Positions 1-11,800 of a DNA stretch of 60,326 bases are shown in pieces. A model generated the notes under the pieces. That model worked only from the letters and a program-made list of their open reading frames with translations, searched no databases and was not told the origin of the DNA. The position numbers and the translations under genes are program-made. The stretch comes from Symmetrospora coprosmae. Taxonomy: Eukaryota > Basidiomycota > Cystobasidiomycetes > Symmetrosporaceae. The stretch's first letter is position 1. Every line of letters starts with the position of its first letter. The DNA lies in contig VUYT01000057.1 in the NCBI GenBank assembly GCA_008802785.1, positions 1 to 60,326 of the forward strand, in the 5' to 3' direction.

Positions 1-685
1 AGGTGGGCAGGGAGGGGCAAGAGTCAGAGGCCGGAGAGCTGTCGAAGAGTTAGACAGTCAGATCTGGATTGCAGAGCCGAAGAGAGAAGGGGGTCGACAA
101 CGAGGAGGTGGAGCTATAAGTACTCGAGGCCAGCTCGGATCCCAGGCAGGATGGGGACGGGCGAGCATGGGGGCGGGCGGACAATAAAGAAGGGGAAAGC
201 GACAACTGATTGTTGATACAGACAATGACGGCGAGGGAGGGTGGTGGCCGCAGGCGCCGCGGAAGAAAGGCACAGCGTGAGAGGGGCCCGAGGGCACAGA
301 GGGGAGGGGGGGAAGAGGCCAGCTCTTGTCGTAGTTGTTGATTGTTGGTCGGCCGTTGAGCGCTGCTGCCGTTATTGCTGCTGTCGTTGCCGGCCACCAA
401 TGGAGGTCGGGGTCGAGGTCGAGGTCGGCGGGGGTGGGCCGAGTTTGCTGGGCCGGAGGGTGGTCGAGGTGTCGTGGTATTGTGGTGTCGAGGTAATGTG
501 CAGCGCAGGTGGCTAGCCGAAGCTGCCTTCCTTTGCTGTTGTAGTTTGTCGCCCATCACTCGCTGTGATGGGACTTTGCTGGCGAGAGGCAAAGGGGGAG
601 GGGGGGCGGGTGCTCCCCCATTGTCCCAGCTGGGCCGCCGAAAGTTGGGCGGGCGCCTGACCCGCGCCAGCCAATCGGCTCGTGC
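1..685. other. Left-edge region without a supported gene
   Basis: The stretch is GC-rich and purine-skewed, with short repeated units such as GGTCGAGGTCGAGGTCG near 412-428. Long open frames exist on the minus strand, but they consist of Pro/Ser/Arg-rich low-complexity text without any recognisable domain, which is expected by chance in DNA of this composition. I see no RNA gene, splice pattern or conserved motif here. It lies just downstream (3' side) of the MULE transposase gene. Confidence 0.5.
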
Positions 686-2739
686 TCATGACACGTACGC
701 TGTGATGTCCTCTTCCTCCGCCTCAACAGCTCTTGGCTCGGGAGCAGCTGCCATGGCCGGCAGAGGAGGCGGCATGGGCATCGCGGGCAGGCCGAGGACT
801 GGCTCGATGTGTAGAGGCCGCTTGAATGTGTAGTGGGCTATCCACAGATGCTTGCAAGCGATGAGATGTCCCGCACAGTCTGGGCAAGTGCATCGCCGTA
901 AAGCGCCGGACGCTGGGTCGAGCGTGATGATGTAGGCGCGGTGTTGCACCGTGAGCGAGGCGACCGCGAGCGACACACCGTCTGCAAGGAAGCGGAAGCC
1001 TTGCTCCGTGTCGCCTGCACTGCAGACGAGTCTCGCTCTCTGCTGTCTGGAGATCTCGGCTCGGTCCACTATGGGTGGAAGCCAGCCTGCCACCGTGTTG
1101 AGCACCTTGCTGCGGATATCGGGCAGTACCTTGGCTGTAAGGACGTGTAGTAGTCCGTCGATGCGCATTTTGCGTGCGTCCCTGAGGTCGACTTTCTTAA
1201 GGCGCCATGGAACGATTCGAGCGGGATGTTGGTTCGCATACCGTGCATGCCCGCTGGCAGCATCACGGTGAGCCAACGGTCTTTGCGCGTACGCCAGCGC
1301 CTGATGTACGACACAGCTCCCTCACACAGAGGCTGCCGCCTTGCCTCTAGCTGATCGAAGTAGAGCTCCGCAAGCTCAACTGTGGCGGCATTCTCGATGT
1401 GATGTATACCGGCAACAAAGCTCGCGCGGAGCCTGACGTTGTACTCCGAGCGTGCCTCGCGAGTGATTGTTGCTGCAAAACGTCCTTGTATGTTCTTGTT
1501 GCTCCACCGCGTGATAGCCGCGTGGAAGTGATACTGGCAGTAGATGATGCGCGTGCCTGGCAGCCCCACTTCAAGGGCGAGGGCCTCCGTATCACTGCAG
1601 TCAATGACGATAGTGCGTGGGTGATACCCGACCGTTTCACGAAGCCATTTGAGCCAGTCTTCGACCGGATGGTGGTTCTCCTCGGACGTGAGGAGGAAGG
1701 CAAGGGGTAGGCATCGGCCGGATCGATGATGCTTGCCGAAAAGAGTGTAGAGATACACCTTCTCTTCGCTGTTGTTGAAGGAGAAACAGGTATCGTGCGT
1801 GGAGTCCAGGCATGCAATGCTGGCTCCGACCCCCGCTTGCATCATCCCGCGTTGCCACTGTGTGACGAACGCGAATCCAAAGGGACGATCTTGGGTGCCG
1901 TTACGATATGATGTCGTGTCGGCGAAGCGTGTGTGTCCTCCCGCTTGCCGTATCTTGTCTTGCCAGAGCTGGACACTGACGTAGCCGTCCATGTCGAGCA
2001 TGGCAGGACGACCACGCGCGGTAATGAGGCGGCGGTATATTGACTGATACCGCGCGCGATACGCCTCTGCAAACAACAGAGGGTCGTCCCGACCAGGAGC
2101 CTCTCTGTTGCCCGCCAAGATGCCTTCAATCATTTGCAGGGTGTAGCCGGCGTCCACCAGGCCATAGATAAGGGTAGAGAGCTCCGGGGACATCCGACTA
2201 GCCTGCAAGCTCTGCAGCGTGCCCGGCATATGTCCGTCATGAACGTTGTAGACCTCCACAGAGATCTCGTCCTTGCCGGGCAGCAGACGGAAGTTGACGT
2301 GCGCGGTGCACTTTGTTTTGATGGACGGTCGAGCTCCCCGCGCCGGCTGCGCACCTGCCGTCTTCCGTCTGGGCAGTCCAGCATGGTCACAGCGATATAG
2401 CCATTGCGATAAGACACGCCTTGCCCGTTTGGCAGGCTGTCTGTTCTCCTCGTCTGTTGTTTACGGCCAAAAAGTGGGCCCACGCAACGCCGGGAAGAAC
2501 AGCCAGAATCCCGTACCTTCGGGCAATGCGCTCTTAGGCTTGCTCACGAAGTGCTCGGGGTGCTTGCTAATGCGCCAGACCTTGCCCTCGCTGTACTGGA
2601 GCAGTATCCACGCCTGCATCTCGGTGGCGTTCTTCACGGTGAAGGTACACTGCTGGTGAAACGGAAGGTGGCGCGGCGTCGTAAGCCTGTCGATGGTCGC
2701 GCGGATACTCTCATTCAGAAGGAGCGGCTGGTTCTGCAT
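686..2739 (-). mobile_element. Mutator-like (MULE) transposase gene, one intron, one apparent frameshift
   Basis: This is a DNA transposon gene of the Mutator superfamily. It reads from ATG 2739 to 2517, then a 63-base intron (2454-2516, GTACGG...CAACAG), then 2453 downwards. Removing the intron joins the N-terminus to a Cys/His region with RCDHAG and KCTAHVNF, like the WRKY/FAR1-type DNA-binding part of these enzymes. The catalytic core follows, with the DDE acids visible in ACLDSTHDT, TIVIDCSD and NIPLESFH. Near 1190-1200 the frame shifts by one base: the sequence runs open to 1069 in the first frame, while the expected continuation (DLRDARKMRIDGLLHVL, then a SWIM zinc finger CTCPDC...ACKHLWIAH) lies in a second frame ending at 686. 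The single shift suggests a recently inactivated copy or a sequence error. No terminal inverted repeat was found, so the ends of the element are unknown. Confidence 0.8.
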
Positions 2740-4071
2740 TGCTGTATGCGTGCGTGCTATGCTACAAGCTTGCCAGGCCCAGGGCGCTCACCACAACACC
2801 GTCGCAGGCGCACGTGATCTCGGCGTCTTGCCTAAACCTGAGAGCAACGAAACTCAGCCGTCCAGCTGGACCAACTTTGGCGGTCACGTGCCAGTGGTTT
2901 GCCCGAACCGCTGGCCCAGCGACGACCCAGGTGGGTCCTCAGCTCGTGCCCATGACACTGACATAGTAACCCACGTCAATCCACGCCCCCGAAGCGCGGC
3001 CGACCCTGTCGACCTCCTTTCGAAGTCGTCAGTCTCTTCGAACTCTCTTCGAACTCCCTTCACTTCGAAGACCTCTTCGAAGCTTGTACCTTCCTTCGAA
3101 CCTCCTCGAATCACTTCGAAATACATTCCAGCGATCCCAGCAACTCCTTTACGTTACACCCGAGCACCCCCCTTCTTCCTTCACTATCCATAACCTCCCT
3201 TTCCTCCGTCGAACCTCGATTCGAAGTTCGGGGTCACCGTCGAACTTCGAATTCGAGATTCGAAACTCCTCTCTCCTCGCTTCCGCTCACACCCTGAAGG
3301 TGTTGACATGGTGGGGCTTCTGGAGTCAGTTGAAAGGGGGGAGGCAAAGGCAGAGAAGCGGGCTGTGAACTGAAGCGGTTGCAAGGCGTCTAGGGCACGC
3401 GCTGAGCTTGCAGGGAGTTGTGGGGCGGAAGGCTGGCAGGACAGCCCTGGTGTCAGCTCATACCGGGACCTGAGATCCCATTCCTGGTATCAGCTGAAAT
3501 TCCAGTCTCCGTAATACAGACTGATGACCGCGCAGACTCGCAGCTCGAACGTGCGGACGATAAGGCGAAGAGGATTGCAAGGGCGGGGCTGCGGAGACGG
3601 CTCACGATTCGGTACGGGGAAAGGGCCGCACAGAGGTGCATAGCGTACATGGTGGTCGATGCATGGGGACTCTGACTAGACGGCTGTGACGTGCAATGTC
3701 AACCAAGCGCCGTGTCTGAGACCCTTGGGCAGTGCATCGATATCGGTGAGGACAGCAGCAGGAGGGACGTCGACTCCCTGTCAATGCACCAGCTGTCACG
3801 TCGAGCGTCTCTCAACGCTCGAAGAGAGCGGAGGTGGCTTGATCCTTCTGGCTTGAACAGCGACTTGCAGAAACCCAGTACCCGATTTGCCGAGGTGGTC
3901 ATGGCAGGGCGAGTCGGGGAAGCGGAGGTCGCAGCGTCGATTAAAATTTTTGCCATGAGTGTTCACGAGGCCGCGTCAGCCATGTAAGACGTCAACGGCA
4001 AGCAGCTCGCGCATGAGCTGGTGTCAGTCTAAAGCGGGACGACGTTGCATACAAGTGAGACCGACTTCGTC
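2740..4071. other. Intergenic region with a TTCGAA-rich block
   Basis: No gene is supported between the transposase start and the end of EMC1. The part from about 3014 to 3262 is pyrimidine-rich and is filled with the palindrome TTCGAA (about ten copies in 250 bases). The rest (3270-4071) has only short chance open frames. The block lies upstream of the transposase gene and could belong to its promoter or to an older repeat. Confidence 0.5.
3014..3262. repeat. Cluster of about ten TTCGAA palindromes
   Basis: The hexamer TTCGAA and near forms (CTCGAA, GTCGAA) recur about every 10-30 bases between CTTTCGAAGTCG and GATTCGAAACTCC. About ten exact copies in 250 bases compares with well under one expected by chance. 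The spacing is irregular, so this is not a simple tandem repeat. Function is unknown. Confidence 0.6.
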
Positions 4072-7000
4072 TCAATCCCTATCCCATCTCTCCTTGAGCT
4101 TCTTGCGAGCCACCATTGGCTTCAGTACGCCGATAATTCCGAGTAGAGCGGAAGTTGTTCCTGCTAGCTGCCAGGTGTTGAAATCGCGGCTCAGGACATC
4201 AAAGCGCCCGCTGGGACTGATTGAGCTCCCGAATAGATCGAGCCCGTAAGCTAGAATCTGCGATGTCGACTCTAAAGCCGTCGGACTGGAGAAGACGCCT
4301 TTGACTCCAGCGACGCGATTGGTATGACTGACCACCCATTTCGGGTCAACGGGCAAGCCAAGAGCTCCCTTCGATATGCTGACGATCTGATCCGTCGTAG
4401 AGACCAGCAGAGCGGTGGTTGTGACGCCGTGCTCTGTCTGCGACATGCTGAGAGAAGTGACGCGACCAGGGAAGGCGTAGGTCTTGCTGCTTGTACTGTT
4501 TTCGTACAGCTCCACTGAAACGAGGTTGTGGCCTGAAGAGTATACGAGCCAGTTCTCGCTGAGAGCGATTGAGGAAGCTGGCTGGTCTCCGTTCCACACG
4601 AGCAGTCCCGTGACTGCATCGATGAGGTACACGCCGCGGTTCGTCGCTATTGCAAGAAGGTGCGGGTTGAGATACTTTCGTAGTGTGCTGCGATCCGGCA
4701 AGACTCGTCCAACTGAGGCGATCTTGCCATTGGTCTGCTTGGCGGTTGCCAGGACATGTTCGCCGGAAGACATCGCCATTTGCCATAGAAATCGTGCGGG
4801 GACGGGCTGCCATGATAGGGGACAGCTTCAGTTAATACGCACGGGCAGCGGTACTTTCCCGGAGGAGAGGAGAACGTACTGACTGTCCAGTCGTGAGCGA
4901 TACTGTTGCACCGGACATGCCCTCCAAGTCCGTCAGCACGACCCGCGGAATTGAGTGCGTCACTTTTTCACTGGATGAGATCGAGGCTGGAGCGGTTGAG
5001 ACGTATACGAGCTACGAGCGAGCGGTCAGTAAAGCAGAGATGTCCAGCGACGTCGGGCCCGGCTACTCACATCGTCCGGCGTCACGAAGAGTAGGGTCGG
5101 CTCAGACGAGCCTAGCAGAACAAGAATTTCTCGCACGGGCCCATCTACAGCGGTGGCGCCCATCACCTTGTCGTGGTATGGTTTGCCTGTCTTGGCATCG
5201 AGGTAAAAGACGGCCGTCGCGATAGTGTTCTTTCCAGAGAGCCCGTATCAGCGTGGAGTCGAGCACTTATGCTAGTGACCCCGGAAGGAGGACTCACCTT
5301 CTCGTTCTCGAGCTCGGCGACTGCCATCAGTAGCGTCTGGTTCCCGTGCGCTTTGTCAAACAAGGCCAATTTCTTCCAGGATACCCTCTTCGCCATGGCT
5401 TGCGGGACAGTATAGGATGTCCAGACGATCTCACCGCCGTTTCCAAGATCGAGTGCATGGATTTTGCCGAACTCTGTAGCAGCTATGATGAGCTTGCGAT
5501 AGCCAAAAGCCTCAGCAAGCCAGTCCTTGCCAGTTTTCGAGCGCGTTTTCTTGCTCTTGCGTGACCAGATGGCAGCCAGGTCGATGCTGACAGCTGCTGC
5601 ATCTTCCTTGATCGGTAGGAAGACCAGACTGTCCGAAGTGAGATGGGCCAGACCCTCCTCGCGCGACCACTGCTTTCCTCCACCGAGCCAACCTTGGAAT
5701 GAACCGGAAGAGGTGACGAGTGTGGCGCGGAAGAGCGGGGTCGGAGACTTGCGGGGTGCGAACTCCATTGCGAGAGACAGGACTTGACCGTGCTCGACCG
5801 GACGGTAAGGCATAGTTGCACCAAAGATCTGTCCTGCCTCGTTATGCGTGGTGGCCTGGACGGTGTATGTGGAGACGCTGGCGAGCTGCAGGTAGATGTG
5901 GGTCAGTATCGTGGCAGACATGCTTGCGGCATCTGGTGCAAGACTTACGCCGAGCGCCTTCGATATGTAGAAGCGGGTGACGTGAGCAATATCGTTCCGG
6001 TCGATAAAGCCGGTATATAGCGCCTGGATGGCAGGAGCCGACCACTCGTGCAGAACTCGCACGGAACCATCGCTCTTAATCTCTATGATCGCAGACGTGT
6101 CGTCCTCCTTCTTGCCAACGAAGATGCCAAAGCGCGAAAGATGCACGTCGACGAGAGTACCAAAACGACTGCCTTTGAGGCTGTGTGCGGCCCCGCTTGC
6201 GGCCGTGATGGTGTGCACGACGCCCGATGCATCTAGAAAAACTGCAATGCCGTTCCCAGCTGCGTGAACACTGTCCAGACCTGGAGAAGAATGACTTTTG
6301 CTGGTAGAGACGTCCGCTATGAGTGAACCGGTGGAGGCTGACAAGATTGTAGTTGCAAGCGAGTACGAGCCCGGGATCCTCCGGATGAGTAGGAGGTCAA
6401 CCTCATCATTTCCAGATACGGGCGGGAGGATAGCGTGGATCTGCAGTGTTGGACTGTTTGCTCTCGTCAGCGCGAATGCACGACCAGGTGCAAACGCGGA
6501 GAACCAGCTTACTCCTTCTCGCGCTCGAGCGACCACTGCCAAAGGACTGCACCTGTCTCTCTGCTGATACGACGGACATCCTTTCCATTTGCCATTGTGA
6601 TGATATCGTCCTCGAAGAAGATGGCGTCGGCGGCAACGGATCCTACTTCCGGCAGTAGGCCAGCCTTGGGGTCATGCTGCTGCAAAGACCAGATTGAGTG
6701 GCCGGTCGAGGCAGAGAACAGATCGACACTCGAAGCAGCGGGTCCAGATAAGACGAGGATGTCTACATGCGCAGTGGTACGCCACGAGGCAGTCAGCACT
6801 GCAGCCTATGCGCCTTCGGTTAGGTTAGACAATGGTTCTATGAACGTCACTCACAGTCGCCATACAGAACATACTTGAGGATCGGGCGGTCCTCAGGGAA
6901 GATATGTCGCCACGCTAACGAGAGGGGAAGGAGCGCGTTAGTCCAAGTGAGCAGACACCAGATTGATGCGCTCGAAGCGACACCACGGTATGTCGACCGG

Positions 7001-7308
7001 AGGGCGCGCTGCAGCCCACCAATTCCGCCCGCTTTCGGTTCAATAGCTGCCAGGACGTTCCTCTGCGTGACGGTGTAGACGAGAGACGAGACACTGGTGG
7101 CAGACGGGCCAGCTGGGTAGTGGAATCGTGGGGAGAGAGCCTGGAGATGTGAGGGCTGCCCTATCAAGGGCATGTGCCAGTCGTGCAGTCCAGCGTCGGC
7201 GAGGTTGACCGCGTGGAGGGCGGGCGAAAGGAGCGCCAGAATGAAGGCACATAGCGGCAGACGCATCGACCATGGCGTCCGCCACCTCAATGCTGTCCTG
7301 CTCGCCAT
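4072..7308 (-). CDS. EMC1: ER membrane protein complex subunit 1 (EMC1)
   Basis: EMC1 is the large lumenal beta-propeller subunit of the ER membrane protein complex, which inserts tail-anchored and multipass membrane proteins. Eight exons close in phase and give about 917 residues: 7308-7020, 6914-6855, 6798-6513, 6453-5949, 5885-5298, 5229-5071, 5011-4880 and 4806-4072. An N-terminal signal peptide is visible (LPLCAFILALLSPALHA), followed by the family's DWHMPLIG, a Ser-rich loop, VYTVTQRNVLAAI and WRHIFPEDRPIL. The C-terminal DUF1620 region is very clear: KYLNPHLLAIAT, LIDAVTGLLVW, SENWLVYS, VSVELYE, LLVSTTDQIVSI, DPKWVVSH, SPTALESTSQILAYGLDLF, and the last transmembrane segment before KKLKERWD. 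The DPRRP piece usual before the second propeller blade appears shortened. ATG 7308 was chosen because it precedes the signal peptide; ATG 7266 is also possible. It is divergent from FOL3. Confidence 0.93.
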
Positions 7309-7546
7309 CCTGAAGGCGTTGGAGCGCTGCTGAAAGGCGTAAGAAGGCAAGAAGGGGCCACACGTGATCCCGAAGAGGCCTTGAGGCGGATCCTGCGACG
7401 ACGACGCGCTCTTTCCGCTGGTCTCCCTCATGACGGTACGAGCTCGAAAGCGATTCCATCAATAGGTGTGTGCTAATTCCTCTCGAGGCTGCGACAGATC
7501 CTCTGGGCTAAGTCGCTATCAGCAGTCTCTGTCCCAGGTCGGATCT
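7309..7546. promoter_or_regulatory. Shared divergent promoter of EMC1 and FOL3
   Basis: Only about 240 bases separate the chosen ATG codons of two head-to-head genes, so their promoters must lie in this segment. I do not see a clear TATA box. Confidence 0.5.
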
Positions 7547-8848
7547 ATGTCATCGACGGAACGCGCTGACGACCCGACGACAGAGCCGACATCTGCTGTC
7601 CTCATGAAAGGCATCAACCTCGGACTCGCACGCATCCAGCGCCTTCTCTCTTCCCTCGGCAACCCTCATCTAGCGGTACCCATAGTCCACGTCGCCGGCA
7701 CCAACGGCAAAGGGTCGGTCTGTGCCTACCTTGATAGCATTCTGCGCGCATCTCGCTTGCGGGTCGGTCGGTACACCAGTCCCCATCTAGTGCAGGTGCA
7801 CGACACCATCAACCTGCATGGAGCAACAATATCGCTGCAAGACTACCGCACCGCACGCGCATTCGTGGACTCCGTCGACAGAAGCGAGGGCATCGGCTGC
7901 TCGTCTTTTGAGCTTCTCACTGCAACAGCGTTTGAAGCTTTTCGCCGAGCAGACCCGCCGCTCGACGTGGCTGTCGTAGAAGTTGGACTCGGAGGCGAGA
8001 CGGATGCCACCAACGTTTGCCCTGCTCCTCTCGTCACCGTCATCACGTCCGTCGATCTCGACCATCAAGCGATTCTCGGCAACACCGTCGGGGCTATTGC
8101 TCGCGTGAAGGCAGGCATCATCAAAGATGGCGTGCCCTGCGTGTTAGCACCACAGAATCACACTGCAGCAGCCGAGACGGTGACAGCTGTAGCAGAGAAG
8201 CACAACGCGCCCTTGATACGCGTAGAGGCAGGAAAGCCATCCGGACCGCGTATGGGCACGTTCACCGTGCGCGGCGAGGCAACAAACATCAAGGTGCCTC
8301 TCCCAGGGGCATACCAGCTCGCGAACGCTGCAACCGCAATCGCGGCGGCTGAGCTTCTGCCCTTCGAGGCTACCATCACTCGCGATGCCATCGCAGAAGG
8401 TCTTGCAAACACAGTTTGGGCAGGCAGACTAGACTGGGTGCACATCGATGGAAGAGAGGCCCTGTTGGACGGCGCCCATAATCCGGCCGCATTGGAGGCG
8501 CTGCGGCGTTACCTCGACAGCTTAGATCCGAAGCCAACTACTTTCCTCGTCGCTTTATCAGCACCGCGCGAGCCAGCAACGCTCCTCGAACCTCTTCTTC
8601 GGGGTGCCCGAAGTGCGTTCAAGGTGGTTGCAACGACCTTCAGCGCGCCTGAAGGGATGGACTGGGTCACGCCTGTCGAAGCACAAGTCTTCGCGGGTAG
8701 TGCCAAAGCATTAGGCTGCACGGACTTCAGAGCGGTCGACAACGTCGCCGAGGCCTTGCGAGGGCTCGACATGGACACGAAGTCCGAGCGATTAGTGATT
8801 TGTGGCAGTCTGTACCTCATCGCGGACGTCTATCGCTATCTGCGGTAG
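7547..8848 (+). CDS. FOL3: Dihydrofolate synthase (FolC/FOL3 family)
   Basis: The product is a Mur-ligase-type enzyme that adds glutamate to dihydropteroate (dihydrofolate synthase) in folate synthesis. A single uninterrupted frame of 433 residues carries the FolC signature: LGLARIQRLLSSLGNPH at the start, the P-loop VAGTNGKGSV, YTSPHLVQVHDTI, the Mg-site stretch VVEVGLGGETDATN, TSVDLDHQAILG, KAGIIKDGVP, and the C-terminal ligase domain with LDGAHNP. The short length and the HLVQVHDTI form fit dihydrofolate synthase better than the longer folylpolyglutamate synthases, but that assignment is inference. ATG 7547 is the first in frame; MKGINLGL (about 7604) is an alternative that would match bacterial starts. 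Its stop codon is 7 bases from that of the convergent F-box gene. Confidence 0.9.
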   Translation: MSSTERADDPTTEPTSAVLMKGINLGLARIQRLLSSLGNPHLAVPIVHVAGTNGKGSVCAYLDSILRASRLRVGRYTSPHLVQVHDTINLHGATISLQDYRTARAFVDSVDRSEGIGCSSFELLTATAFEAFRRADPPLDVAVVEVGLGGETDATNVCPAPLVTVITSVDLDHQAILGNTVGAIARVKAGIIKDGVPCVLAPQNHTAAAETVTAVAEKHNAPLIRVEAGKPSGPRMGTFTVRGEATNIKVPLPGAYQLANAATAIAAAELLPFEATITRDAIAEGLANTVWAGRLDWVHIDGREALLDGAHNPAALEALRRYLDSLDPKPTTFLVALSAPREPATLLEPLLRGARSAFKVVATTFSAPEGMDWVTPVEAQVFAGSAKALGCTDFRAVDNVAEALRGLDMDTKSERLVICGSLYLIADVYRYLR

Positions 8849-8855
8849 ACTACTG

Positions 8856-11800
8856 CTACAAGATACCGCGTCTAGATTCCTCCTCAGCCCTGCTGAGCTC
8901 CAGCGCAAACTGCAACTCTTCGTCCATCTCGTCTGCAGCTGCGCCGGCGACCCCACCTCGCCTTTCTTGCTCGGCAGACAGCAGTGGGAAGGCAGGTGAC
9001 GAAGGTCGCCGGGCAACATGCGTCCAGCTGGGCGGGGTGGTTCCCGCACGGCTCGCCCAAATGCCCATTGACGGGGTAGCGGATGCCCTATCAGTAGACC
9101 TCGCCAACCCTGCCGTGGGTCCGGAGGATGGCGACGGAAGAGGCCAAGTCGCTTGCTCCTCGAAATCCGGTAGCGTCTGAGGCATCTGGGCAGGACTGGA
9201 GGCGAAAGAAGGGCTACGGGAATATGGAGAAAGCGGCGACGAAGCCCGACCCATACTCAAGGGTTGTAGCATTGGCGATGAGCCGGGGTCCTGACCTGGA
9301 TATCTCAATGTTGACGGTCCAGGCGAATTGTACCGGCTGTCTTCTTCGTCAAGCTGAAGATGATCCAGGTCTTCGGTGATCAATGACTGCTCGAGAGATT
9401 GCTCAACTCTCCTTTGCTCCTCCGCTTCTTGACTGAGCATCGTGGCAAATGCCATCTTGAGGTGGCCAAGGGCAGGGGTGGTGTGCGTCAGCTCGGTGAC
9501 GCTGTCAGAGCTGGGAGGAGTCACGCGCAGAGTTCTGCTTCACTCACTGCTTCTTCCTCGGTGAGATCTCCAAGTGCTTGAGGAATCCCAGCGACGGCTT
9601 GTGCATTCCGCAAATCGCGAAACTTCATTTGCATTTCGGCGTGCTCCTGGTCCAGCAGCCTTGTTGAGTCCTGGATATCGCGCTTGACGTCGTGTTCACT
9701 ACGAAAACGCTCTGGACGTGAAGAAGTCCGGCCGCTAGCTTGCCCGCCCTTCTTCCTGCCTTTGCCCTCATCGCCCAACCGCCACGCGAGGATGCGGGCA
9801 CCGATGCTCGCCACGAAGCCGTCTGCAGTGACCTGGATTGCACCAACGGCCCACTTCTCCGCCTCATCCCTGTCTGCAGCTCCAGATGCCAGCTGTCGCA
9901 GAGCATGCTTCGGCGCTGAGCTGTCATTGAAGACCCGAAGAAGCCGCCCGCTGACCAGATCATATGTCCGAACTGTGCCATCAGCACTACCAGAGGACGG
10001 AAAGTGTTAGCTTCGGTGCCGCTACAGCGGAAGCCGGGATCCTAAGGCATGCACTTACGTCCCGACGATGGCAAGCAAGTCACTTGCTGCAATGCTGGTA
10101 ACCTTCGTCTCAAATCCCTGCATGCGTCGAAATGGCGTGACCGGATCCCGGTCTGTGCTGTTCCAGTCCCAGATGAAAGTCCGACCCTGGTCGTCACCGG
10201 CGATCACATATGCGAGAGAGCCGAGGTTTTCTGCAGTCGTGGACTGGTGAACGGGTATCGATGGATCGAGCGTGCGTCCGGTGCCAACGGCGACCTGCGC
10301 GTCTGGCGACAGAGACGTGGGCACCTGAAGCTTCAAACACGTCACAGTGCTGAGAAGCCCTTCGCGATTCCCGAAGCGGATGACTCGAGACTCCAACCTG
10401 TCGAAGAGGTCCAGGCGATAGAATGCAGAATCGCCGTCCAGACAGACGAGAATAGCGGCTTTTACCGGATCCAGGGCGAGAGATTGAACTGTTCTGCTCG
10501 CTGCGGGTTGCGTAACGATATGCCGTTGGTAGTCCCGCAGTTGCCACGATTGCGCGTCGATCCTCCAAGCGTGAACCGCCGCGCTCCTCGTGCCAACAGC
10601 AATGAGGATACTGCTAGCGCCTGCGCATGCCTGCAGACTTGTTCCTTCGTCCGCTCTGTTGCTGTGCTCTTCGAAGATTGCTGAAGCAGAGGTCCAGAGG
10701 CAGACCATGGAGAAGCAGTCCCACAGCTTGACCATGCCATCGACGGCCACCGAAACCAGCAGATCGGATGTGCCAACGAAGCACAGATTCGATACTGAAC
10801 CGAGATGCCTTTCGCTAGGCAGGCCGACCGAGATGGGCAGAGAGCCCCGAATGGCATGAGCTGCAAAGCTGCCTCTGCCTCCAAGCGCCGTCCTCGACAC
10901 CGTGACAGCACCATCCCCCATTCCCCATGCCAAAAGAGCCCCATCTGCCGAGACTGTCGCACAAGAAACGACTTCCAACCCCGGGATGGCTGCATTGTTC
11001 GGAGCGCCATCGATAAAGCCGCCTTTGGCGACTTTGCCATTGAAGGGATCTGATCGGGAAGCGTGGCCGCGAGGGACGGACACGCAGACCATACTAGGTG
11101 CTGTGCCATGTGGATTGCTGTCAGTGTTGCGCGGCGAGCTAGTCCCTTTGCCGGCACTGCCGGTAGTGCTGGTGCTCGATAGTCGCTTCAGAGCGATTGC
11201 GGCGTTGAAGCAGGTGATATTGCCGATGCGAGGATCGTGAACGATGGTAGAAGTCTTTGACTTGGACCACCGCTGGACTAGCTCATGCCGCACAGTGTAC
11301 TCGGCTCTCCAGCTCGTTGAAGCTATCCTCCTGCCGGGTGCTTTGGACAGCAAGGCACCCTCTGCGACCCCGAAGTGGTAGAGCAATGCCGCCTGTGAGA
11401 AAGTCCGCACCTTCAGAAGACCATCAATGAGCTGATGACGAGAAGCTTCGCACCTTCCAGGTGAGATCATCTTGCACCAGGATCGACCTGATTGCGGAGA
11501 ACCGAGATGAGCCTCAGAGAACGAGAAAGGCGAGCTGCACATAAGAGCTGACTTGCCAGGCCTTGCAGACAAGCGCGCACGTCTTGAGAGCTTCTGGATG
11601 GAGCCTGGCAAATATAGCCGCGAGACCTTCGACTGGCAGACATGCAATGGGAGGATCTCTCGGTTGCGAGGGCGATGGGGGACGCCTTGACACGCCATGG
11701 GCTTTCCAGGCGGATGACGCCGCGGCGGACTCGATCCGTCTTCGCGACTTTGCCTTTCCCCATCCACCGCTCCTGAGCTTCTCAGCGCGAGAAATGCCGC

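Noticed and set aside
50-592. Long minus-strand open frame at the left edge
   Set aside because: Its product is Pro/Ser/Arg low-complexity text without domain or splice context; GC-rich DNA yields such frames by chance.
2454-2516. Apparent stop and frame change in the N-terminal part of the transposase
   Set aside because: Explained by a 63-base GT-AG intron whose removal restores the zinc-binding region in frame; not a mutation.
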